Shown one piece after another: positions 1 through 5,565 of a stretch of 8,118 nucleotides of DNA (the first letter of the stretch is position 1; the number at the start of each line of letters is the position of its first letter). The position numbers and the translations under genes were made by a program. The DNA comes from JASHVB01 sp049522565 (lineage in GTDB: Bacteria > Pseudomonadota > Alphaproteobacteria > Acetobacterales > Acetobacteraceae): positions 1-8,118 of the forward strand of contig JBEKNT010000321.1 in the NCBI GenBank assembly GCA_049522565.1, given 5' to 3'. The notes under the pieces were generated by a model. The model ran no database searches, was not told the DNA's origin, and saw only the letters and a program-made list of their open reading frames with translations.

Positions 1-33
1 GGCGGATTCAGGCCGCGACAACGAGGGGTTCCG

Positions 34-471
34 ATGCCTGAATCGCACCAGATATTCGTCTCCTATAGCCGTGCGGATCGGGACACTGCGCGCGAGGTTA
101 GCGACCGGCTTGCTCAGGCCGGACTGCGGGTGTGGGCCGATTCGGCAATCCGTCCCGGTGAGGACTTTGTCGAGGCGATCGAACGCGGGCTTCGGGACAG
201 CGACGTCTATCTGTTGTTCGTCTCGCCGCAATTCGTCAGTTCTGAGTTCAGCATGTATGAGCTTGGCTTCGCGCTCAAGCAGCAGAGGAGCGGCGCCACG
301 ATCATTCCGATTGCGATCGGTGATACCGACGTCAGGGTTCTGCCGTCCTATCTGCGCAAGTTTCATGTGATCGATGGGCGTGGGCTGCAGGCGGAACAGA
401 TTGCCGGCAAGGTCCTGGACCGACTAAGCAATCCCCAGGCGCCGGAGCCGCGGCAGCATGCCGCCGCCTGA
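34..471 (+). CDS. Stand-alone TIR-domain protein (putative NADase / immune signalling)
   Basis: This 145-residue protein is almost entirely one TIR domain. Strand A and the following loop are IFVSYSRAD (residues 7-15). The BB-loop region is DSAIRPGEDF (36-45). The helix C motif SSEFSMYELGFAL (69-81) contains Glu76, which aligns with the catalytic glutamate of NAD-cleaving TIR domains such as SARM1 and bacterial TIRs. The tail after about residue 132 is short, polar and probably disordered. There is no membrane segment or signal peptide. The start is supported by GAGGGG at 23-28, five bases before the ATG. Family knowledge: bacterial TIR proteins consume NAD or make cyclic ADP-ribose signals in anti-phage defence (for example Thoeris ThsB), and others are host-directed effectors. 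No ThsA-like partner is visible. The only near neighbour is the convergent cysteine peptidase. The TIR call is firm; its role is inferred. Confidence 0.9.
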   Translation: MPESHQIFVSYSRADRDTAREVSDRLAQAGLRVWADSAIRPGEDFVEAIERGLRDSDVYLLFVSPQFVSSEFSMYELGFALKQQRSGATIIPIAIGDTDVRVLPSYLRKFHVIDGRGLQAEQIAGKVLDRLSNPQAPEPRQHAAA

Positions 472-548
472 ACACGCACAACGAACCCCGACGACTACGA
501 TCCAGCCAGCTAACGCGTGCTGATCCCGAAGCAGCGGCGCATCCCTCT

Positions 549-568
549 CGTAGCCCGAAATAGCTACG
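549..568. repeat. Small hairpin between convergent TIR and peptidase genes
   Basis: CGTAGC (549-554) and GCTACG (563-568) are perfect inverted arms around an 8-base loop. They lie in the 148-base space between the ends of the TIR gene and the facing peptidase gene, where a bidirectional terminator would be expected. There is no T-run on either side, so termination is only a possibility. A 10-base palindrome GTCGCGCGAC lies nearby at 585-594. Confidence 0.35.
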
Positions 569-619
569 GCGGCGATCGTCCCTGGTCGCGCGACGCCCTC
601 CGAAACCAGCCTCACGCGG

Positions 620-1279
620 TCACCTCAGGGAGATATACCATCCCGAAAAGTGCCCGCGTGCGCCTGCCGCCGGTTCATAGGAGGGCTGCTTCATGCCCCC
701 GCCCGTCGTTTCCCGCGGGATCGTTATCCAACCCACGCCGTAATAGGGGTCGGAAAACAGATAGGAACCATGGCCGATAAAGACCCCTTTATGGCCGCAG
801 GCGACAATCCAGTGCCCGCCGCCGCCCTCCCATGCCACATTCACGATGTACGGGTTGGCGAACGTCGCGCCACGCAGGATTTCTTTGATTGCCGTGCTTT
901 CCTGGCTTTTGGCTTTGCCAAAGCCATATTGCTCGCGCAGTGTGGCCGCAATATTGTTGCCGTAGGTGCCGGTGTCGCGGTCTTTCGCGATACTCCCGGA
1001 CATGATCAGCGCGAGATTATTGAGCGCCGTTGAGGTGCCCCTGACCACATCGCTGGGCGCGGGCCGATAATAAAAGCCGCTCGATGCCTGTGAGGCGGAC
1101 CGCAACGCCGAGGGAAGAATCCCGTCGGCGCCGGCATATTTCGTCATGCGGAGTACGAGGCCGATACAGCTCGGGCCACAATCTTCCAGCTTTTCCTGTC
1201 TGATGGCGGGCACCTTCACGCCACCAACGTTGACGGTTGTGAATGCCCCATGCCCAGGAGCTACCGTGAGATAGGTCAT
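620..1279 (-). CDS. Papain-like / C39-like cysteine peptidase
   Basis: The 219-residue protein has a papain-fold cysteine peptidase signature. The motif RQEKLEDCGPSC (residues 27-38) places Gln28 six residues before Cys34, the spacing of the oxyanion-hole Gln and catalytic Cys in C39 (bacteriocin-leader) peptidases. A histidine candidate is His156 in GGGGHWIVACG, and an Asp candidate is Asp177 in FSDPYYG. Residues 100-145 show no clear motif. No ABC-transporter domain, signal peptide or membrane helix is seen, so this is not a typical bacteriocin exporter and is probably cytoplasmic or an effector. The start is fixed by GGAGGA at 1288-1293, nine bases upstream. The gene converges on the TIR gene and is more A/T-rich than genes further right. 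Its 5' leader resembles a phage P4/P1 antisense-RNA immunity region (separate entry). AvrRpt2-type or other papain-like families are alternatives. The catalytic fold is fairly secure; substrate and role are unknown. Confidence 0.75.
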   Translation of the reverse strand: MTYLTVAPGHGAFTTVNVGGVKVPAIRQEKLEDCGPSCIGLVLRMTKYAGADGILPSALRSASQASSGFYYRPAPSDVVRGTSTALNNLALIMSGSIAKDRDTGTYGNNIAATLREQYGFGKAKSQESTAIKEILRGATFANPYIVNVAWEGGGGHWIVACGHKGVFIGHGSYLFSDPYYGVGWITIPRETTGGGMKQPSYEPAAGARGHFSGWYISLR

Positions 1280-1287
1280 GCGCCAAG

Positions 1288-1293
1288 TCCTCC
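1288..1293 (-). promoter_or_regulatory. Ribosome binding site of the cysteine peptidase gene
   Basis: Minus-strand GGAGGA lies nine bases before the ATG at 1279. The 7-mer GGAGGAC that includes it recurs at 1403-1409, and its complement TCCTCC lies between the two copies at 1381-1386. The site could therefore be masked by RNA pairing. Confidence 0.8.
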
Positions 1294-1370
1294 GTTCCTA
1301 CCGACCGCCCCAGCCTCTCACGCCGGAAGGCGTAAGGCGGGGGCACGGTGTCGGTTTGGGTGATTGAGGC

Positions 1371-1519
1371 AGGACTCCCCGGAGGAGCGATCGCAAAAAC
1401 GCGTCCTCCTGGTGGCTGAATATGCGCACGTTTCGGGTGTCTTACAACAGCCGGGTTGCGGAGAAACACGCCATTGTACTCGGGTTGGTCGATTCTCCCC
1501 GACCCGCCGGAAACCCGAG
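1371..1519 (-). ncRNA. Candidate C4/CI-type antisense RNA (phage P1/P4 immunity-like)
   Basis: The minus strand can form a strong hairpin over 1479-1519. Arms CTCGGGTT and AACCCGAG (8 bp) continue into GGTCG/CGACC (5 bp) past a 7-base one-sided bulge, closing an 8-base loop. A second hairpin pairs GGAGGA (1404-1409) with TCCTCC (1381-1386), extended by a GCG/CGC pairing after a one-base bulge. The conceptual minus-strand reading of this stretch (…GVFLRNPAVV…QPPGGRVFA…SITQTDT…) and its continuation to the peptidase start (…LGRSVGTEDL…) resemble, from memory, predicted Ash/Icd-region ORFs of P4-like elements, where the conserved unit is the RNA. The ends are not determined and no promoter was identified. 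The hairpins are seen directly; the family assignment is recollection-based. Confidence 0.4.
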
Positions 1520-1554
1520 CAGAACCTGCCAAAATGACGCACCTGGCCGCGGTC

Positions 1555-1583
1555 GCCGATACCGGTAAAATCCGGCCATCGGC
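1555..1583. repeat. Imperfect palindrome with A/T-rich centre
   Basis: GCCGAT (1555-1560) and ATCGGC (1578-1583) form the outer arms, and CCGG (1562-1565) and CCGG (1572-1575) the inner arms, around TAAAAT. One base on the left and two on the right are unpaired. The palindrome lies just upstream, on the minus strand, of the candidate leader RNA. It could be an operator, or a terminator for transcription arriving from the methyltransferase gene. Confidence 0.45.
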
Positions 1584-1645
1584 GGACCGCGGCTGCAAAT
1601 CCCGACTGCAACGGTAGCCTTTCGGTATCTGTCGATCGCGCGACG

Positions 1646-1662
1646 GCGCCGCCCGCCGGCGC
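1646..1662 (-). terminator. Possible terminator hairpin after the methyltransferase gene
   Basis: GCGCCG (1646-1651) and CGGCGC (1657-1662) make a 6-bp all-GC stem with a 5-base loop. It begins about ten bases past the methyltransferase stop codon on the minus strand. No U-run follows, so intrinsic termination is uncertain. The strong GC stem could equally be chance in this base composition. Confidence 0.3.
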
Positions 1663-1672
1663 TCGTGACGTT

Positions 1673-2281
1673 TCACACCCTGGAGAACGCCAGGCGGGAC
1701 CAGGTCACGCCCGGTTGCCCCAGGCTGGCAGCCAGCCCCTCGCGCCGCAGCACCAGACGCAAGCCTGCCGCGGCTGCCAGCCGCACCGTCTCCTCGGCGG
1801 AAACCGTAAACATCCGCCGCCCCTGCGGAACCGGCCCATACCGCAGCGACATGATCATCACGCCACCAGCTTGCACCAGCGATGCCACGTTCGGCATGGC
1901 CTGTTGCCGCTGCGCTGCATCGAGATGCATCCAGACCGCCGTCAGCATCACCACGTCGAACCTGGCGCCACCTGCCATGACGCGCGCCAGATCCGGCAGG
2001 CTGTCGTCCAGCCACGCGATCCGTGGAGATGGGTGCAGCGCCATGGCGCGCGTGCGCATTTCGGCCGTCGGTTCCACCGCCAGGACGTGATGACCCATCG
2101 CGGCAAATCCGGCCGCATCGCGCCCCGTTCCCGCACCGATATCCAACACCCGGCACGGCGCGGTCGGGATAAGATGCAAGACCAGCCTGTGATTCTCGGC
2201 AAAGGAGAGGCTTTCGTATTGCCTGGCGAGTGCCTCGGCTGCCTCGGCATAGCCTTCCGTGCCGCTGACCGGAACCGTCAT
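1673..2281 (-). CDS. Class I SAM-dependent methyltransferase
   Basis: The 202-residue protein has the Rossmann-fold methyltransferase layout. Motif I is VLDIGAGTGRD (residues 45-55), the SAM-binding glycine loop. An acidic residue ends the second strand (VLAVE, Glu70). A motif like LDDSLPDL follows at 91-98, then the fourth strand FDVVMLTAVWMHL (108-120) and a post-motif LVQAGGVMIMSLR (135-147). The short C-terminal part (about 160-202) is a compact helical/strand extension. Overall it fits the Methyltransf_11/25 type that acts on small molecules or proteins, but no substrate is indicated. A minus-strand AAGGGAG at 2289-2295, seven bases before the ATG, supports this start. The gene is divergent from the hydrolase gene. 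A 49-codon open frame upstream ends in an ATGA overlap with this start (see findings). Function beyond methyl transfer is unknown. Confidence 0.85.
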   Translation of the reverse strand: MTVPVSGTEGYAEAAEALARQYESLSFAENHRLVLHLIPTAPCRVLDIGAGTGRDAAGFAAMGHHVLAVEPTAEMRTRAMALHPSPRIAWLDDSLPDLARVMAGGARFDVVMLTAVWMHLDAAQRQQAMPNVASLVQAGGVMIMSLRYGPVPQGRRMFTVSAEETVRLAAAAGLRLVLRREGLAASLGQPGVTWSRLAFSRV

Positions 2282-2288
2282 CGTACTA

Positions 2289-2295
2289 CTCCCTT
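2289..2295 (-). promoter_or_regulatory. Ribosome binding site of the methyltransferase gene
   Basis: Minus-strand AAGGGAG with a seven-base spacer to the ATG at 2281. It supports that start over in-frame alternatives. Confidence 0.65.
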
Positions 2296-2554
2296 GCCGC
2301 TCGGCCGGTGCGTGGTTGCCGCTTCATGACGGCGATGTCGCTGCGTCGGCCGAGGTGGAGGACGTGGTCTACCGCGGATCTCCGCGAGGCTGATGCGCAT
2401 GCGGGCGATCGGCTCGGGCGGGCTCATCGCACAAGCCTGACAGGCTCCGGCTGCCGGTTCCAGGGCTGCCGGACGGCCGGTTGATCGGGCATCATCCGTC
2501 CCCCCCTTCTGTCCGCGCCGCGCTCCGCTATGCTCGCGCCCATTCGCCGCACCA

Positions 2555-2560
2555 GGGAGG
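2555..2560 (+). promoter_or_regulatory. Ribosome binding site deciding the dienelactone hydrolase start
   Basis: GGGAGG lies eight bases before the ATG at 2569. An in-frame ATG at 2530 has no comparable site and would add 13 residues unlike the family's N-terminus. The TATGCT at 2528-2533 looks more like a -10 element than coding sequence, though no clear -35 is visible. Confidence 0.8.
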
Positions 2561-2568
2561 ACCCAACC

Positions 2569-3267
2569 ATGGCATCCATCACCATCCAGGCCACCGACGG
2601 CTCCGGCAGCTTCTCCGCCCATCTGCTCGATCCCGGAACAAAGCCGGCCGGCGTGGTCGTGCTGATCCAGGAGATCTTCGGCGTGAACCAGGCGATGCGC
2701 GACATCGCCGCCTGGGTGGCTGATCTCGGCTTCATCGCCGTCTGTCCCGACCTGTTCTGGCGCATCGAGCCCGGCATCGACATCACCGACAAGTCCGAGG
2801 CCGAATGGAAAAAGGCCTTCGAGCTGTTCGGCAAGTTCGACCAGGCCAAGGGCATCGAGGACCTGCAAGCCACGGTCGCGGCTGCCCGCACGCTGCCCGG
2901 CGCCAACGGCAAGGTCGCCACCATGGGCTACTGCCTGGGCGGACGGCTCGCCTTCATGATGGCCGAGCAATCGGATGCCGACGTGAACATCTCCTATTAC
3001 GGAGTCGGGCTCGACAACCTGTTGGGCGACCTCGCCAAGATCACCACCCCCCTGCTCGTGCACATCGCCGACAAGGACGAGTTCTTCCCGCCGGAAGGCC
3101 GCGCCAAGGTGGTCGAGGCAACCAAGGGCCACAAGCTCGTCCACAGCTACGTCTACCCCAACGCCGACCACGCCTTCGCCCGCGTGGGCGGTGTGCACTG
3201 GGACGGACGTTCCGCCGCCATCGCCAACGGCCGCAGCGCCGAGGCGCTGGTCGCCGCGCTGGGGTAA
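2569..3267 (+). CDS. Dienelactone hydrolase family protein
   Basis: The 232-residue alpha/beta hydrolase has the normal length for dienelactone hydrolase (carboxymethylenebutenolidase). The N-terminal strand leads to VLIQEIFGVN (residues 31-40), where Glu35 matches the conserved DLH glutamate. The nucleophile elbow is GYCLGG with Cys122. The acid is in HIADKDEFFPPE (Asp170), and the base is His201 in YPNADHAF. All members of the Cys-Asp-His triad are present. Known family members open dienelactone rings to maleylacetate during chlorocatechol breakdown, but many homologues hydrolyse other esters or lactones. No signal peptide is seen. A CoA-transferase gene follows after 55 bases on the same strand, so the two are probably one transcript. 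The gene is very G/C-rich, typical of the chromosomal part of this window. Family is certain; substrate is open. Confidence 0.93.
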   Translation: MASITIQATDGSGSFSAHLLDPGTKPAGVVVLIQEIFGVNQAMRDIAAWVADLGFIAVCPDLFWRIEPGIDITDKSEAEWKKAFELFGKFDQAKGIEDLQATVAAARTLPGANGKVATMGYCLGGRLAFMMAEQSDADVNISYYGVGLDNLLGDLAKITTPLLVHIADKDEFFPPEGRAKVVEATKGHKLVHSYVYPNADHAFARVGGVHWDGRSAAIANGRSAEALVAALG

Positions 3268-3280
3268 CGCCGGGCGAACG

Positions 3281-3295
3281 CTCCCCCTCCCACAA
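3281..3295 (+). repeat. Half copy of the CTCCCCCTCCC hairpin element
   Basis: CTCCCCCTCCCACAA here is identical to 4570-4584, the left arm and loop of a perfect hairpin downstream of the CoA-transferase gene. The right arm is absent here (AAGCAGC follows), so no hairpin forms. It lies between the hydrolase stop and the CoA-transferase start, and looks like a truncated dispersed intergenic repeat. Confidence 0.6.
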
Positions 3296-3322
3296 AAGCA
3301 GCTTGAGTGTTAAGGCAGCCGC

Positions 3323-4561
3323 ATGGACGCAACGACAAATCCCGCCACCCCCGGCAAAGGCCTGGCGAAATCCCCGGGCGCGCTTGCCGGCATCAAGGTC
3401 GTGGACCTGACCCGCGTGCTTGGCGGCCCCTATTGCACGATGATCCTGTCGGATCACGGCGCCGAGGTGATCAAGATCGAGCCGCCGCAGGGCGACGAGG
3501 TGCGCGACTGGGGCCCGCCCTTCCACGACGGCGACGCCAGCTACTTCATCGGCATCAACCGCAACAAGCACGCCATCTCGCTCGACCTCGGCAAGCCGGC
3601 CGGCAAGGACGTCCTGCTGCGCCTGCTGCAAGGCGCCGACGTGCTGACGGAAAACTTCAAGCCTGGCTCGATGGAAAAATGGGGCCTGGGCTACCACGAT
3701 GTGCTGTCGCAGCGCTTCCCTGGCCTGATCCATTGCCGCATCTCCGGCTTCGGTGGCGACGGGCCGCTCGGCGGCCTGCCCGGCTACGACGCCATCCTGC
3801 AAGCGATGACCGGCCTGATGAGCGTGAACGGCGATGCCGATACCGGCCCGATGCGGCTGGGCACCGCGATCGTCGATATGGGCACCGGGCTCTATTCGGC
3901 GATCGGCATCCTGATGGCGCTGCACGAGCGCAAACAGTCCGGCCGCGGCCAGTATCTCGACATGACGCTGTACGATTGCGGCATGGCACTGCTGCACCCG
4001 CAGGCGGCGAACTACTTCCTCAACGGCAAGCGCCCTTCCGGCACCGGCAATCCGCATCCGAACCTGGTGCCGTACGACAAGTACCCGACCAGGACCTGCG
4101 AGATCTTCATCGCCAGCGGCAACAATGGCCAGTTCCGCAAACTATGCGAACTGATCGGCCGGCCGGAACTCGCCGACGATCCGCGCTTCGCCAATAACGG
4201 CGAGCGCAACCACCATCGCGCCGTGCTCGGGGCCGAGTTGGCCGACGCCTTTGCCGATCAGGATGGCCACGAACTCGCCGATCGGTTGATCCGCAACGGC
4301 GTGCCTGCCGGCCCGGTGATGCCGGTGGACGATGCGACCGCCGCGCCGCATACCGCGCATCGCGAGATGGTCACCGAGCTCGATTGGTACAAGGGCCTCG
4401 GCACCCCCATAAAGCTGTCACGCACGCCGGGTGGCACGCGCCGTCCGCCGCCGCGCTTCGGCCAGGATGGCGCGACGGTGCTGGCGCAGCATGGCTATTC
4501 GGAAGCCGAAATCGCCGCCTTGCAGCGTGACGGCGTGCTGCACAGCAAGCGCCGCGTGTAA
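3323..4561 (+). CDS. CaiB/BaiF (family III) CoA-transferase
   Basis: The 412-residue protein has the full-length family III CoA-transferase layout. The N-terminal block (residues 21-53) runs LAGIKVVDLTRVLGGPY through HGAEVIKIE. NRNKHAISLDL (79-89) and ENFKPG (110-115) follow, then ISGFGGDGP (140-148). The catalytic aspartate is Asp156 in LPGYDAI, which would form the acyl/CoA anhydride intermediate. GRGQYLDMTLYD (208-218) and the late NGVPAGPV motif (about 329-336) complete the fold. Family members (formyl-CoA:oxalate, carnitine, benzylsuccinate, mesaconyl and others) move CoA between organic acids as interlocked dimers in the cytoplasm. Specificity cannot be read from sequence. The ribosome binding site is weak (AAGG about ten bases upstream). 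The gene follows the hydrolase on the same strand, which suggests shared catabolic use of an organic acid. It converges on the dioxygenase gene across 54 bases holding a strong hairpin. Confidence 0.93.
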   Translation: MDATTNPATPGKGLAKSPGALAGIKVVDLTRVLGGPYCTMILSDHGAEVIKIEPPQGDEVRDWGPPFHDGDASYFIGINRNKHAISLDLGKPAGKDVLLRLLQGADVLTENFKPGSMEKWGLGYHDVLSQRFPGLIHCRISGFGGDGPLGGLPGYDAILQAMTGLMSVNGDADTGPMRLGTAIVDMGTGLYSAIGILMALHERKQSGRGQYLDMTLYDCGMALLHPQAANYFLNGKRPSGTGNPHPNLVPYDKYPTRTCEIFIASGNNGQFRKLCELIGRPELADDPRFANNGERNHHRAVLGAELADAFADQDGHELADRLIRNGVPAGPVMPVDDATAAPHTAHREMVTELDWYKGLGTPIKLSRTPGGTRRPPPRFGQDGATVLAQHGYSEAEIAALQRDGVLHSKRRV

Positions 4562-4569
4562 GCCCGGGA

Positions 4570-4595
4570 CTCCCCCTCCCACAAGGGAGGGGGAG
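4570..4595. terminator. Perfect GC-rich hairpin between convergent genes (bidirectional terminator / dispersed repeat)
   Basis: Arms CTCCCCCTCCC (4570-4580) and GGGAGGGGGAG (4585-4595) pair perfectly over 11 bp with loop ACAA. The hairpin starts nine bases after the CoA-transferase stop and ends 21 bases from the dioxygenase stop, so it can serve both transcripts. Neither side has a good T-run. The left arm plus loop recurs at 3281-3295, which argues for a mobile or dispersed palindromic element rather than a purely local terminator. Confidence 0.7.
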
Positions 4596-4615
4596 AATCC
4601 TTCCCTGTTCAGTCC

Positions 4616-5482
4616 TCAGGCCGGCGCCGTGCCACGCAGGCACGTGCGGTGCAGCACGCGCGGATGTCGTGCGGCATCGAAATTCGCATCGGCGCGATGC
4701 AGCAGGCAGCGGTTGTCCCACATCAGTACATCGCCCGCCCGCCAGTGGTGACGGTAGATGAATGGCTCTTGCGTCGCGTGCGCCTGCAACGCCGCCAGCC
4801 GTGCGCGTCCCTCCGCCATCGGCCGGCCGTCGAAATGCGACGCGTGTTCTCCCATGAACAGACACTTGCGTCCGGTATCGGGATGCACCCGTACTAACGG
4901 ATGGCTCATTGGCGGGGCGTCGCGGATCTCCTCCGGTGTTGCCTGCTGACCGCTCTTCTGCCGCGACAGCTCCCAGCTATGGATGACGCGGACGCCGTCC
5001 AGTTCCGCCTTCTCTGCCGCATCGAGTGCGTCATACGCCGCGGTCATGTCGGCGAAGCACGTGTCACCGCCATCCGGCGGTAGCGTGATCGCATGCAGGA
5101 TGGTGGCAAGCGACGGCTCCGGACGGAACGACTTGTCGCTGTGCCAGGCTTGCGATCCGACCTTGCCGCTGGGCAGGCCCTCGGCGTTGAGGTTGGAGAC
5201 GGTGTGCACAAACGGGTTGTCGGCGCCGCGATTGCTGGCAACGTGCCGCTCCAGCGTGCCGAACTGTTGCGTAAAGGCGATCTGCTGATCCTTGTTCAGC
5301 GCCTGATCGCGGAAGCACAGCACGTGGTAGCGCACGAACGCGGCATACACGGCGTCGCGCGTCGCCGCGTCGAGCGGTTCGCGCAGGTCGAGCCCGATGA
5401 TTTCGGCCGCGAGCACCGGGGAAAGCCGCCCCAGGGTGAAGCTCTGGCCGGCTTGGGGGCGGGCTTCCAGGGCCATCGACAT
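4616..5482 (-). CDS. TfdA/TauD-type Fe(II)/2-oxoglutarate dioxygenase
   Basis: With the start at 5482 the protein is 288 residues, close to TfdA (about 287). The iron ligands are visible: His114 and Asp116 in AWHSDKSF, and His262 in MWDNRCLLHR. Arg275 and Arg279 in RVLHR fit the 2-oxoglutarate-binding arginines of the family. TLPPDGGDTCFADMTAAYDAL (about 133-153) and GRKCLFMGEHASHFDG with MAEGRA (about 204-226) resemble TfdA more than TauD. Such enzymes oxidise substrates such as 2,4-D, taurine, alkyl sulfates or other acids, with succinate and CO2 as co-products. The exact substrate is unknown. The start is set by minus-strand GGGAGGA at 5491-5497; an upstream in-frame ATG at 5545 lacks one. 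The gene converges on the CoA-transferase and is divergent from the helicase. It has no signal peptide, so it is cytoplasmic. Confidence 0.93.
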   Translation of the reverse strand: MSMALEARPQAGQSFTLGRLSPVLAAEIIGLDLREPLDAATRDAVYAAFVRYHVLCFRDQALNKDQQIAFTQQFGTLERHVASNRGADNPFVHTVSNLNAEGLPSGKVGSQAWHSDKSFRPEPSLATILHAITLPPDGGDTCFADMTAAYDALDAAEKAELDGVRVIHSWELSRQKSGQQATPEEIRDAPPMSHPLVRVHPDTGRKCLFMGEHASHFDGRPMAEGRARLAALQAHATQEPFIYRHHWRAGDVLMWDNRCLLHRADANFDAARHPRVLHRTCLRGTAPA

Positions 5483-5490
5483 GCGTTGGT

Positions 5491-5497
5491 TCCTCCC
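5491..5497 (-). promoter_or_regulatory. Ribosome binding site deciding the dioxygenase start
   Basis: Minus-strand GGGAGGA sits eight bases before the ATG at 5482. This favours MSMALEARP as the N-terminus over the 21-residue-longer reading from 5545, whose extra residues do not look like the family. Confidence 0.8.
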
Positions 5498-5565
5498 GAT
5501 CGTGGCGTTGCGGCCCATCCTGGGCGGCTGCGCGGGGAATGGCAAAAACCCCGTTCGTCCTCAAC

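Larger units (their letters stand above)
1280..1672. other. Gene-free leader / intergenic region between methyltransferase and peptidase
   Basis: No convincing protein gene lies in these 393 bases. Open frames on the minus strand (for example 1318-1611) lack a good ribosome binding site and read as arginine-, serine- and proline-rich out-of-frame sequence. Several inverted repeats are present: 1320-1333 (ACGCC/GGCGT around GGAA), 1381-1409, 1479-1519, 1555-1583 and 1646-1662. The density of structure, together with resemblance to the phage P4/P1 Ash-Icd leader, suggests a regulatory RNA region serving the downstream peptidase gene. Confidence 0.6.

Noticed and set aside
1318..1611. 97-codon minus-strand frame in the gene-free leader
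   Set aside because: It has no ribosome binding site, an Arg/Ser/Pro-rich composition and no domain. Ash-like predicted ORFs of this kind are probably artefacts of a structured RNA region.
1017..2156. Long minus-strand open frame (379 codons) across the methyltransferase and the leader
   Set aside because: It overlaps the methyltransferase out of frame and reads as Arg/Gly/Ala-rich sequence with no motif or ribosome binding site. Its leader part is best explained by conserved RNA, not protein.
2278..3198. 306-codon minus-strand frame opposite the dienelactone hydrolase
   Set aside because: It is the antisense shadow of a gene with a complete catalytic triad; such shadows are common in high-GC DNA.
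3041..4057. 338-codon minus-strand frame opposite the hydrolase and CoA-transferase
   Set aside because: It is antisense to two clear genes, rich in His/Gln/Arg/Ala with no recognisable family.
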